Part shown: positions 23,501-30,762 of the stretch, piece by piece | Layout of the letters: each line of letters opens with the position of its first letter | How positions within the stretch are numbered: position 1 is the first letter of the stretch | Made by a program: the position numbers and the translations under genes | NCBI RefSeq assembly: GCF_964340395.1 | Contig: NC_135553.1 | Coordinates: forward strand, 563,001 to 627,000 | Origin: Glandiceps talaboti | Taxonomy: Eukaryota > Hemichordata > Enteropneusta > Spengelidae | DNA: 64,000 nucleotides | Direction: 5' to 3' | The notes under the pieces: model-generated | Database searches by the model: none | What the model was told of the DNA's origin: nothing | What the model saw: the letters and a program-made list of their open reading frames with translations, nothing else

Positions 23501-26500
23501 CCATCAAAATAAGTGCTGCCCGTCCTCTCGCTGAAGATTCGGAGACATGGTAGAGGCCTTTCATTGCAATGCGCAATAGCCTCAGAACCTTAGGCATCTC
23601 CGGGGTTTCTTGCTGTAGTTCAGACGTTGCTACGGCTAGAAACCAATCCATGACAGAACATGCACGAATACTTTCTGCGTGCATCTCCCCTAACTGCTTT
23701 AACTGAGTACCAGGGATAGACACGGAGTTGAAAGTTTTGGCTTTGGCATCCACAGCCTCGGCATCAGTGTCTAGGCTGGGGTAACCAATCCATGGGTCGG
23801 TTGTGTGAGTCTTGTATGCACGAGACCGACTTTTTAACCATGGAAAATGACCAGGTTTTAACGCAGCAGCTTTATTGCCCTCGCCTAAAACTTCTGACGT
23901 TATTTTGTCCAGTTGACCTGAGTACATGGAAGAAAGTGGAAGAGTAGACGGTTCCTTGACCGGTTGAGACTTTTCCATTTCTTCAAAAGCCATGCAAAAC
24001 TCCGACTTCATAGTGGGAGCTGGCGGTGGCTTAGGACAACGGTCTGGGTACCGATTGTAAACCCATTGAATGCACTCGTGGAAGGAGAACTCCTCATCAC
24101 GAGTAGGGGAAGTTGAACGCAAAGTGCCCACTACACTGGGGGTATCTGGTTCATTTCCCCCAAAGGAGGCATCACTGGGAGCCTTTAATGACATTTCGTC
24201 TATGTCTCTCCTGGCTCGACGCTTAGATCGAACTGGGGAGACCTCCTGTCGACTGGGTTCACGCCTGGGTGACCTCTCACTGGAGTACCGATCAAAACGT
24301 TCAGAAGAACGTGACCTCGAACGGTTACTCTCACTCGACTTGGAGGACGAAGAAGATTTTGAACGTGAACGGAAACTCCGCCCTCTAGGGACCGGAGACC
24401 GTTGGTTCGAAGGGGAACTGTCTCTTGACCTCTGCGTTCTGAAACGTCTGCGAGAACGAGAGGGAGAATCCCTAGTAGGAGACATGAAATCATGCTGTGT
24501 CCTCCTATCAGTAGGCCTTGCACCCTCAGCCCTGTAATAAGGAGGGAGGGATGGCCAGGGGTACTGCCAATACTGCTGTGGCCAACCAACCTGAGGATTA
24601 AAAACACCCCATGGTGTCTCAGGAGGCAAACCAAAGTCACCAGAAAATTGCTGTGGATCAGAAAAAACACCACCAGTAGGCATAGGCATGAACTGGGGAT
24701 TCCGAAATTCAGCTCTGGTTTGAGGGGGATAAACCCTCGCACCCCTATACAAAGTGGAATCGTCCAGACCACGCTGTATTCTCTGCCCAGCAGACAACGT
24801 TGGTCTAGAACTGACATCACTAGAATTGGCAATTTGAGGACGATTCATACTCTGATCGACCCTCGAAAAATTACCCAGATTGGTATGTAAACCAGTCTGC
24901 GTACCCTCAATACAATCAGTCCGATTAGCTGGTGAGCCTGAGACTGGAAAGCGAGGAGGTACGTGGGTAGTAGCTACACCAGGCCCGGTTACGTCAGTAC
25001 AGGAGATCTCTCGACCGACTGAACGAGTTGGACCAGCGTTCGACTCGGAAATACTCGTAGCCTTATGACGATTAGAATCACAGTGCTGTGACGACTCGTC
25101 AAGTACACTCAACCCTTCCCCCAGGGGAGAGGGAGAAGTGACCGCTACTCGAGGAACGTTACTAGGGGGTGATAGCTGTATAGTGTCTACGGTCGTCGAG
25201 CCCTCTCCGAGAGAGGACCGCATACCACTAGCACTACTACCCAGTTCGTCCTGAAAAGGACGGTTTAAAACAACAGAACTAGAAGAAAGCTTACCTGACT
25301 TCGGTTCCGCTGTGACAGAAGAACTTACCGTTAAAGTCGAAGACCGTACACTCGCAGGAGTAGTGACAGAAGCACTCGGCTTAGATGACCGTTGTTTGTC
25401 TGACTGTTTACCTAGTTTACGCCAATTTTCATCGGACCAACTAGAACAAACTTCACAGGGTTTGGACTGCGAACACGTTCGACAAGACAGACAAACAGAA
25501 TGACAATCCTGCTTAGGCATGTCATGACCACACACACCTCTCTTCTTAGGTTTAGTCATGACGAAACGAATGACTGAAAAAACAACAACACGGTAAGGCA
25601 ATGACGTCCGTATATAAGGGACGTCTGCACGGAGAAGAAAAACACACAACAAATCTCAATCGCAAAGAGAGAGACAATAAATCGACACTTAGCTGTAATC
25701 CTAGGATCTTTAGGGTAACCAAAGAGCCAACCAAGTGGAAAAACCAGTGTGTATAATGGAATTGGAGGTAGGTACTTGAAGACAAATTCAATATCCGTCT
25801 ACACACTTGTACGCCATGCGATAAAAGACACAAGTACGCATGCGCTAACTGCCACTTAGGCGGGAGACTAAGCTAACCAAATATGGAGCCAGGTATGGTG
25901 GAGGGGGCGGGGCCAAAAATTTCTTGGCATGGATTGGAGGAATTAATGCGGGTTACCCATCAGTATTTTGCCAACAGGTAAGTATCATAGTCGAACAGAA
26001 ATATTATTGTTCAAATGACAGTACTGAACTATTATTGTTTTAATGACAATACTGAAGTTTTATTGTTTGACAGTACTGAAATATTATTGTTCAAATGACA
26101 GTACTGAAGTTTTATTGTTTGAATGACTACTGAAATTTTATTGTTTGAATGACAGTACTGAAGTTTTCTTTGAATGACAGTACTGAAGTTTTATTGTTTG
26201 AATGACAGTACTGAAATTTTATTGTTTGAGTGACTACTGAAGTTTTATTGTTTGAATGACCTGAAATTTTATTGTTTGAATGACAGTACTGAAGTTTTAT
26301 TGTTTGAATGACAGTACTGAAGTTTTATTGTTTGAATGACAGTACTGAAATTTTATTGTTTGAGTGACAGTACTGAAGTTATGTTGTTTGAGTGACAGTA
26401 CTGAAATTTTATTGTTTGAATTGATCCCTTTTCTCTTCTTTATGACTAGTAAAGACATGTTTACTGAGATGGAGATACTAGGACAGTTCAACCTAGGATT

Positions 26501-29500
26501 TATCATTGCCAAATTAAACCAAGACTTGTTTATCATTGATCAGGTAAGAAAACAATTAATATTATTTGTAATTCATAGTGTGGAACTTTAAGAAGTGCAA
26601 CAATAATCCCCCTGTAATACATGGGGTAAAATCTAGGGGACAGACCCCCTGTAACAGTATGAGATTATCTTAATGTATTACATGATAGGGGAGTAAATCT
26701 AGGGGAGAGACCCCCTGTAACAGTAAGATTATGATAGTGTGACTGTGAATATTGTAGAGGGTACACATACACAGTCATTCATAAATTATTACTTTAAGTT
26801 CATCTCATTATTTTATAGGGTGGAAGGTATCACTTTATAATGTTATACAATTTCCTTCTTTTCTTTTGTTTTTCAGCATGCTACAGATGAGAAGTATAAC
26901 TTTGAAATGTTACAGAAACATACAAAGTTACAAAGTCAACGACTTATACAGTAAGTCATGCATTTTTATTTTAAAAAAACAATCAAGTGTATACTTTGAA
27001 AATGCAAGCAATGCAGTACATTATGGTATACATGACAACCAAACTTGGTTGAATGAAGACAAATATTGGAAATAACGTCTAATAGCCATCTCATGACAAG
27101 TCATTCTACCTTTGAAGACATATACATTTATTACTTCTAAATACATCCCCCAACACTAATGATTTATTAATTAGTGTCTAAAATATGACCTTACAATTAG
27201 CTAACAATTTATGTTAGGCCACAACATCATGTGTGGCAATGTCTAATGACGTAGAAATAGAAAGGAAACTATCAGAATGTATACAAACCAAATTGTCGGT
27301 TAATTTTAATATATGGTTCACTGTGTAATATAAAATTTATAATGAAAATTTAATGTGAATTTAATGATTACGTTTATGTTTTAGACCACAACAACTTGCA
27401 CTGACATCAGTGAATGAAACAATCTTGATAGACAATCTGGAAATATTTAGAAAAAATGGATTTGATTTTGTGATTGATGAAGATGGTGAGTAGACATCAT
27501 TGAGATATACTCAGCAAATCTTTACTACAAAGTTTGATGTGTAGAAATCAGCTGAACAGGTGGATCCTTACTACTATGAACTTATACAGTTCTAATATGG
27601 CTAGTTGTTTTGTCTGTATCTTGATATAATAACATTGTCATTGAGTAACTCTCGCACATCACACCGTGATGTCTGTCTGTGTAACTGTCTGTGTAACTGT
27701 CACACTGTATGTCAAACACCTCACCATGTAATTGACACTTCATTGTCACAAATTACATGTCATTTAACTGTCACACACCACCTTGACACAATTCAGTCAC
27801 AGATTACATGTTAATGTAATTGATGCATCATTGTCACACATTACACCATGTTTATATAAAGATCACATGCCACAGTATTTTAATGTCAGACATCAGGGTC
27901 ACATATCACATCATGTGTATGTGACTGTCACACATAATAGTGTCACTGTCACATCACATCATGTGTGTATGTGACTCACACATAATAGTGTCATTGTCAC
28001 ATCACATCATGTGTGTATGTGACTCACACATAATAGTGTCAGTCACATCATGTGTGTATGTGACTGTCACACATAAGTGTCATTGCCACATCACATCATG
28101 TGTATGTGACTGTCAGACATAATAGTGTCATTGTCACATAATTTTGCCATTGACAGGTGAACCTACTAAAAGAATCCAACTGGTATCCCTACCAATCAGT
28201 AAAAACTGGACATTTGGTAAAGACGACATTGATGAACTTATATTCATGTTGAGTGATGCACCAGTAAGTAAACACACTTATTTGTTTATGATGTTTCAGT
28301 AACCATAGCAACTTTATATTATTATATTACATTATTTAGTGTATTTAATTGTAACATAGGATTCTGTGATGTGTTGAATAACTTCTTTCTGCCATTTGGC
28401 TTTTTTTTGTGCTGTATTCATTGTTTTGTGGTGTAACAGTGTATTGTAATCACATTTCAGGGTATAACCTGTAGACCATCCAGGGTTCGTCAGATGTTTG
28501 CATCAAGAGCATGTCGTAGTTCTATCATGATTGGTACAGCATTAAACACGGAAGAAATGAAAAAGGTGAACAATTCTGAACATTTTATTTCTTTGTTGTA
28601 AATTAGTGTATGGTTACACTGGTACGACTTGAGAGATCAACTAGTAATTTACCAGACTTCAAACCGTCCTATACACTATGGTACTCTCTAAGATATAATG
28701 GCATATTTCATGGACCACATATATAGTCATGTCAAGCCTTGATTTTGTTGATGTAAGGTCATCCCTGTGTAAGACAACAAAACATGTACACCAGAAATAA
28801 CCTTAATGTAAATATTACCCATACATCAGTACTGAAACTTATAGATTTAAGCTGCAACGAAGTCAGTTTTAAAATGATCTATTACAATGATACTTTCCAA
28901 GACTAACCTAAGGACACTGTCAAGGCCTTAGAAAACACACTGTCAAATCAAAGATCCTGGCATTCACTCCTGGGTCTATGGCATGACAGAAAACAAGCCA
29001 TACAAACTTACCCTGGTCATCTTATTACATATAAAATACATTTCTTTAAAACTACTTATAGCTACAGGAGCACTTTACAGTTGTAACTTGTAACCAAAAA
29101 AATGAAATTTTATATGAATACTGAAAGTCATAAAATTGTCAAATTGTGCTATTGATATCAATACATGTAATCTTTCTGTATCACACTGAATTTATTGAAA
29201 TCATACATTTGATATTTTATTTATTTATTATACAATGTACACAAATTGTTCAAAATGTTACAATTACTTGATTCTATTTGTCTCATCACCATCCTAACAT
29301 TGCCCAGTATTATTATTTTTCATTATTTATTTGTTTGCCAGAGGTCGAAAAGAAAACAAAATTTACATTCAAGTGAGGAAAATGAAAAAATCTCGGCAGT
29401 GAAAAAAAAAATTAAAAAAAATAACTTGTATAAGCATGTATGGCAAATATGGGATCGATAAAATGGCTCTTGTATTTTTCTTTCAGCTTGTTGGCCACAT

Positions 29501-29846
29501 GGCAGATTTACAACAACCATGGGTTAGTATCTTAAATTACTCTGAAATGATTAGAAATACATAAGAACCTGGCTGATTTGTCATTGTGAATAATGGGAAG
29601 TGATTTGCATCCATGGTTTGCAGTGACTTACTTTTTGTAATAAAATGAAATCTAAGGTATATTATAAATACATTTTATGTAAAAAGATGAAAAAAGATAA
29701 ATTACCGTAAATATAAACCATATTGTCACTATTATTATTTCTGTGTTGTAGAAATGTAGTACATATTTTGTGTTTATTTCCAGAATTGTCCCCATGGCAG
29801 ACCTACTATGCGCCATCTCTTTAACCTGAATATGCTGCCAGATTAG
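5066..29846 (+). CDS. PMS2: Mismatch repair endonuclease PMS2 (MutL homologue), 24 exons
   Basis: Exons by phase-consistent GT-AG splicing: 5066-5148, 5949-6094, 6489-6575, 7351-7453, 7720-7822, 8806-8886, 9385-9473, 9959-10037, 10800-10897, 12641-12740, 14814-14898, 15446-15525, 16013-16191, 17050-17117, 17391-17872, 18300-18384, 18954-19050, 26450-26543, 26877-26950, 27385-27485, 28157-28263, 28461-28565, 29487-29522, 29784-29846. Total 2625 nt, 874 aa (human 862). The GHKL ATPase motifs are intact: [13 protein letters not shown] (catalytic Glu about 63, Mg-binding Asn about 67), DNGSG (92-96) and GFRGEAL (127-133). A Ser/Thr/Asn-rich linker (about 460-620) joins a C-terminal nuclease domain with [12 protein letters not shown] (712-723), the metal-binding endonuclease motif, plus ACR (824-826) and [10 protein letters not shown] (856-865). 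Known role: with MLH1 forms MutL-alpha, nicking the daughter strand after mismatch recognition in the nucleus. The exon 1/2 junction is the least certain. Most introns carry minisatellites, and intron 17 a 6.3-kb DIRS element. Confidence 0.95.
5515..5562. repeat. TG dinucleotide microsatellite in PMS2 intron 1
   Basis: An uninterrupted TG run of roughly 24 units inside intron 1. Intron 1 otherwise shows low-complexity T/G-rich sequence and no gene. Confidence 0.95.
6556..6950. repeat. 30-bp minisatellite copying the PMS2 exon 3 end and its splice donor
   Basis: The end of exon 3 and its donor (CAAAGGACTTG|GTAAG) recur first about 80 bp downstream (near 6640-6660) and then about ten times at 30-bp spacing with the unit core AAAGGACTTGGTAAGGTTGC. 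Each unit keeps a GGACTTG|GTAAGG donor. Because 30 is a multiple of three, both strands show spurious repetitive ORFs here. Confidence 0.95.
8150..8760. repeat. 35-38-bp minisatellite in PMS2 intron 5
   Basis: About 16 imperfect units with the core CTTAGTTTCCATGCCAACC. Isolated copies appear earlier in the same intron (near 7861 and 7894), so the array seems to have grown from a local seed. It ends about 45 bp before the exon 6 acceptor. Confidence 0.95.
8887..9060 (+). repeat. Two decayed tandem copies of PMS2 exon 6 with its donor
   Basis: After the true exon 6 (8806-8886) the sequence CAGTTTACAGC(A/C)GGTAT...CATAAGG(A/C)(G/A)TTTCT recurs at about 8902-8970 and 8985-9057. The last copy still ends in TTTAAAGAAG|GTAAG, a perfect donor-like site. 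Both copies have indels that spoil the PMS2 frame, so only the first exon is likely functional. Confidence 0.85.
10033..10670. repeat. 48-bp minisatellite starting at the PMS2 exon 8 donor
   Basis: The exon 8 boundary AACAG|GTAAGATTTTATGTTA is itself the first unit. About 13 units follow with core CCCCTGTAAACCACTGCAG and TTAACAGGTTATGTTA. Full donor-like AACAGGTAAGATTTTATG recurs near 10188 (and with one change near 10619). Confidence 0.95.
10920..12254. repeat. 38-bp minisatellite in PMS2 intron 9
   Basis: About 35 highly uniform units with the core GGTCTATCTAGAGTTAAGTG followed by AAGTCAGGATGGGTGAAT. It starts about 22 bp after the exon 9 donor. Units differ by few single-base variants, which are shared in blocks (for example GGATAGG, GGATTGG), suggesting recent block duplication. 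Confidence 0.97.
12690..14548. repeat. 50-bp/39-bp minisatellite copying the PMS2 exon 10 3' end and its donor
   Basis: Each full unit has 39 nt of exon 10 (from TTCTATTTTATCAACAATAG to GATATCAGCAAG) plus 11 intronic nt GTGAGAGTTAG. A shorter 39-bp variant lacks 11 exonic bases. Roughly 39 units follow the true donor at 12741, nearly all keeping GCAAG|GTGAG. The exonic stretch of a full unit is 13 codons in frame. Confidence 0.97.
15342..15465. repeat. 61-bp tandem duplication spanning the PMS2 exon 12 acceptor
   Basis: The acceptor TTACTTTGTAG|ATGGTGTTGATGTCAATGT occurs twice, with AG ending at 15384 and 15445. Only the second continues into the conserved ...NVTPDKRQ segment in the right frame; use of the first would add 61 nt and shift the frame. 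The duplication also includes the polypyrimidine tract and upstream TCAAGAATGTTATGTCAATT. Confidence 0.93.
16230..16551. mobile_element. Foldback MITE, GGCCATATGGATG family, copy 1 (PMS2 intron 13)
   Basis: Left end ATGGCCATATGGATG and right end CATCCATATGGCCAC are inverted repeats. Internal sequence is also largely self-complementary, including GAAATAA blocks and TCAATACATT / AATGTATTGA. A second, better preserved copy is at 54868-55202. I find no ORF; the target duplication is unclear for this copy, so it is probably older. Confidence 0.85.
19290..19515. mobile_element. Foldback MITE, CAATCTG family, copy 1 (PMS2 intron 17)
   Basis: Almost perfect palindrome of about 226 bp with ends CAATCTGTTTAAAATCCGATG and CATCGGATTTTAATCAGATTG. 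The flanks TGTCATTAC and TGTCGTTAC form a 9-bp target duplication with one difference. Nine-base duplications are typical of Mutator-like (MULE) elements. No coding capacity. Confidence 0.88.
19655..19693. repeat. Left remnant of the minisatellite interrupted by the DIRS element
   Basis: Units of GACAGTACTGAAGTTTTATTG stop exactly at the DIRS left end and resume at 26001, so this and the 26001-26420 array were one tandem repeat before insertion. Confidence 0.85.
19731..19901. repeat. DIRS left inverted terminal repeat
   Basis: 171 bp, inverse complement of 25818-25988 with no difference that I can see. It contains a GC-rich block (GGCCCCGCCCCCTCC) and ends with a splice-donor-like CAG|GTAAGT read on the minus strand. 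Confidence 0.93.
19955..20053. repeat. DIRS internal complementary region
   Basis: 19955-20008 is the inverse complement of the left outer end (19694 onward), and 20006-20053 that of the right outer end, overlapping at TTC. This arrangement is diagnostic for DIRS-type elements and supports the element boundaries given. Confidence 0.92.
20103..21200 (-). CDS. DIRS tyrosine recombinase
   Basis: The recombinase domain occupies about the last 365 residues of a long minus-strand frame; the left limit is the stop at 20103, the domain start is approximate. It shows an N-terminal core-binding region ([15 protein letters not shown]), then the catalytic Arg in [11 protein letters not shown], the HxxR box in AHEVRALSA and the late Tyr in [11 protein letters not shown]. 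In this family the enzyme inserts the circular DNA copy. Overlap of this frame with the RT frame is usual for DIRS. Confidence 0.9.
   Translation of the reverse strand, partial: LVPPSRVQIIERSLRSQGFSEQAASVIARPQRDSTLHTYGEKWKRFSDWCRGGQKDPLDPSPQTIADFLLFLFEEKKYAVKTIMVYRTAIANTVRSIGGPDFGQNKILSNMIRHFLIQRPPKQTPLPQWSLSLVLRALREPPFEPLHSISLKALTFKTVFLLALASGRRRSEIHALDTRSGFIQWRGDQVILRTDPRFLAKNQVLGSLAQPIIIKAIDSFVGSDRSERLLCPKRSLLWYLKRIKPFRGSRTRLFLPIPPSSSDISPAIISKWLVETVKWTYKVSSSSACKLERVTAHEVRALSASWALFSGVPVAQILQAGTWRSPNSFISFYIRDMTQEASKLQSLGPLSVGQSVVVNQRFSTR
21005..23044 (-). CDS. DIRS reverse transcriptase / RNase H polyprotein
   Basis: 679 codons. The RT region has [39 protein letters not shown] and the active-site YLDDWLI. 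RNase H follows ([42 protein letters not shown]). Then comes the DIRS-typical C-terminal stretch [17 protein letters not shown]. It belongs to the element and not to the host. Confidence 0.93.
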   Translation of the reverse strand: MGGRLSHFADAWDSVSQDKWVLSTVRDGYVLEFARQPPLTSIPFVTSLPRGTERQRALKDAIESLLAKRAIREIDPSTCQMGFYSHLFLVPKKSGGWRPILNLTALNTFLSVPRFQMETPRAVLAAVRPNDWLASIDLKDAYFHIPIHNSCCRFLRFTVLDRTFEYTALPFGLATAPRVFTRVVAAPVAWLHRRATLLHPYLDDWLIRDAQREVLLERIQQILLLILSLGFIPSYDKSALIPSQDTVFVGMRLITHKGIACPTQERIDKLLAVILNLWPLRQITAKHFLSLLGLMVSLIDIVQWARLRIRPIQLYLLALWRPSSQPISTMVPIRPVLRFHLEWWLNQSNLLKGKSILYSHTDLSLYTDASQEGWGAHLDSQMTAGVWNPQDSSHHINWLELKAVFLALQDFEMLVTGHSVLVHSDNTTVVAYINKLGGTRSPTLCYLLWDLMLWCIDRKILLSARHVPGKLNGIADALSRRKRVLPTEWAIPVKIAHLLFLHWGEPTVDLFATFMNRKLPLFVSPIPDPRAMATDALSMSWKGLSAYAFPPFALLPIVLRKIQEESSSVILVAPLWPNRSWFPVLLSLLVDFPVVLPDQENLLSQGRGIVHPNPSLFHLHAFRLSNDPSVRRDFLNKLPQSLPDHKETAPSIPMEKSGKDSLIGVVEGRRILSIHLPRQ
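23100..25559 (-). CDS. DIRS ORF1, Gag-like protein
   Basis: Starts at the Met at 25559 ([20 protein letters not shown]). The N-terminus has a Cys/His cluster ([20 protein letters not shown]) that may bind zinc, followed by Ser-rich and long Arg/Ser-rich segments, a conserved-looking globular part (about 560-740 of the open frame) and a basic tail. Position 5' of the RT frame and composition fit DIRS ORF1. The role in RNA packaging is inferred from the family. Confidence 0.8.
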   Translation of the reverse strand: MTKPKKRGVCGHDMPKQDCHSVCLSCRTCSQSKPCEVCSSWSDENWRKLGKQSDKQRSSKPSASVTTPASVRSSTLTVSSSVTAEPKSGKLSSSSVVLNRPFQDELGSSASGMRSSLGEGSTTVDTIQLSPPSNVPRVAVTSPSPLGEGLSVLDESSQHCDSNRHKATSISESNAGPTRSVGREISCTDVTGPGVATTHVPPRFPVSGSPANRTDCIEGTQTGLHTNLGNFSRVDQSMNRPQIANSSDVSSRPTLSAGQRIQRGLDDSTLYRGARVYPPQTRAEFRNPQFMPMPTGGVFSDPQQFSGDFGLPPETPWGVFNPQVGWPQQYWQYPWPSLPPYYRAEGARPTDRRTQHDFMSPTRDSPSRSRRRFRTQRSRDSSPSNQRSPVPRGRSFRSRSKSSSSSKSSESNRSRSRSSERFDRYSSERSPRREPSRQEVSPVRSKRRARRDIDEMSLKAPSDASFGGNEPDTPSVVGTLRSTSPTRDEEFSFHECIQWVYNRYPDRCPKPPPAPTMKSEFCMAFEEMEKSQPVKEPSTLPLSSMYSGQLDKITSEVLGEGNKAAALKPGHFPWLKSRSRAYKTHTTDPWIGYPSLDTDAEAVDAKAKTFNSVSIPGTQLKQLGEMHAESIRACSVMDWFLAVATSELQQETPEMPKVLRLLRIAMKGLYHVSESSARGRAALILMERDAFLKRESNSLTQELKQEARGSSFSTSSLFAGNLTSLAQRASEAKQRERLMWESPRTTSTPARPKDNRTSTNTVPANRNFQGNRSKSGQSSRGRPRSKLRSQRGRGKPGPNKPLFSKSSFKKPGSDSQQHS
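25818..25988. repeat. DIRS right inverted terminal repeat
   Basis: 171-bp partner of 19731-19901. Read on the plus strand it ends with CCAACAG|GTAAGTATCAT, a consensus 5' splice site lying in PMS2 sense orientation. It is expected to contain the element's own promoter, by analogy with the family. Confidence 0.93.
26001..26420. repeat. 28-bp minisatellite before PMS2 exon 18
   Basis: About 14 units of GACAGTACTGAAGTTTTATTG with TTTGAAT, some truncated. It abuts the DIRS right end and ends about 30 bp before the exon 18 acceptor (26449). Confidence 0.95.
27890..28145. repeat. Degenerate about 45-bp minisatellite in PMS2 intron 20
   Basis: Five to six units with core CACATCATGTGTGTATGTGAC and CACACATAATAGTGTCA, ending about 10 bp before the exon 21 acceptor. 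The preceding 27,650-27,890 is a degenerate TGTCACA-rich stretch of the same kind. Confidence 0.9.
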
Positions 29847-29871
29847 CATCAGTCAAGATTTAACCAATTTA

Positions 29872-30142
29872 TTGGAGTGTATTCCGCCATCAGACAAATC
29901 ATGGCTTTGCCCTTGTAATGGAGTATATTCCGCCATGAGACAAATCATGGCTTTGCTCATGTATTGGAGTGTATTCCGCCATGAGACAAATCATGGCTTT
30001 GCCCATGTATTGGAGTGTATTCCGCCATCAGACAAATCATGGCTTTGCCCATGTATTGGAGTGTATTCCGCCATCAGACAAATCATGGCTTTGCCCTTGT
30101 AATGGAGTGTATTCCGTCATCAGACAAATCATGGCTTTGCCT
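29872..30142 (+). repeat. 46-bp minisatellite in the PMS2 3' UTR
   Basis: About six units with core TGTATTCCGCCATCAGACAA and ATCATGGCTTTGCCC, starting 26 nt after the PMS2 stop codon. If the AATAAA at 30381 is used, the array is in the mature mRNA. Confidence 0.95.
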
Positions 30143-30380
30143 GTGTACTGCCTGTGTATACAGGAAGCTACAACTTCTCCAAGTACCATAAAGGGACATT
30201 TCTTTGTCATTGCAAGGCATTACAGGATTCTGACCATGCAAAGGCATGCTACATATTATAGGAGAATGCTACCAAGCAAAGTTCAGAATGGAAATAACAG
30301 AGTGTATCACCCTTGAGAATTCATGATGGGTCACTTGTTGTTATAAAAAGACAGTAAATATTTTAATACATACTTTACCT

Positions 30381-30386
30381 AATAAA
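30381..30386 (+). terminator. PMS2 polyadenylation signal
   Basis: AATAAA 535 nt after the PMS2 stop, the first canonical signal on this strand downstream of the gene. The following 30390-30760 to the GFER stop is intergenic, with short degenerate TCACATGATCCAT motifs. Confidence 0.65.
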
Positions 30387-30762
30387 TCATTTCAAATCAA
30401 TCATATTTACAAGCTTTGTCGTCTTATTATTGATATTATAGTATTTCAAGCTGTGTTCCATGACCTATAAAGTATTCATTCAGTTGCACACACTACCTTC
30501 CACCAATCACTCATTGTTGTTCAATCACATGGTCTATCACTTTATCCATTTAACTTCATCATTTAGTCATGTGATCCATTAATCTTGCCATTGTTATTGT
30601 CACATGATCTATCAATCTATCCATTACTAATGAACATTTCTACATTCTTTTGCTTGAGTAGAACTTTTTATAACTGCTAAGTATGACCCCAGAGTCCATG
30701 AACATTCATTCTCAAATACATTTGTTATTTGGTCACATGATATCAAGTCACCATGGTATCAT

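Larger units (their letters stand above)
19694..26000 (-). mobile_element. DIRS-family tyrosine-recombinase retroelement, apparently whole
   Basis: A 6.3-kb element on the minus strand inside PMS2 intron 17. Parts: right ITR (25818-25988), Gag-like ORF, RT/RNase H ORF, tyrosine-recombinase ORF, internal complementary region (19955-20053), left ITR (19731-19901). The two 171-bp ITRs read as identical. The internal complementary region matches, in inverse order, both outer ends and shows the join of the ends around a shared GAA/TTC trinucleotide, as expected of the family's circular replication product. No long target duplication is seen, as usual for DIRS. It looks whole, with no breaks evident, and the identical repeats argue for a young insertion. 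Confidence 0.95.

Noticed and set aside
24070-24890. Plus-strand frames inside the DIRS element
   Set aside because: Antisense shadows of the element's ORF1; no independent evidence of coding.
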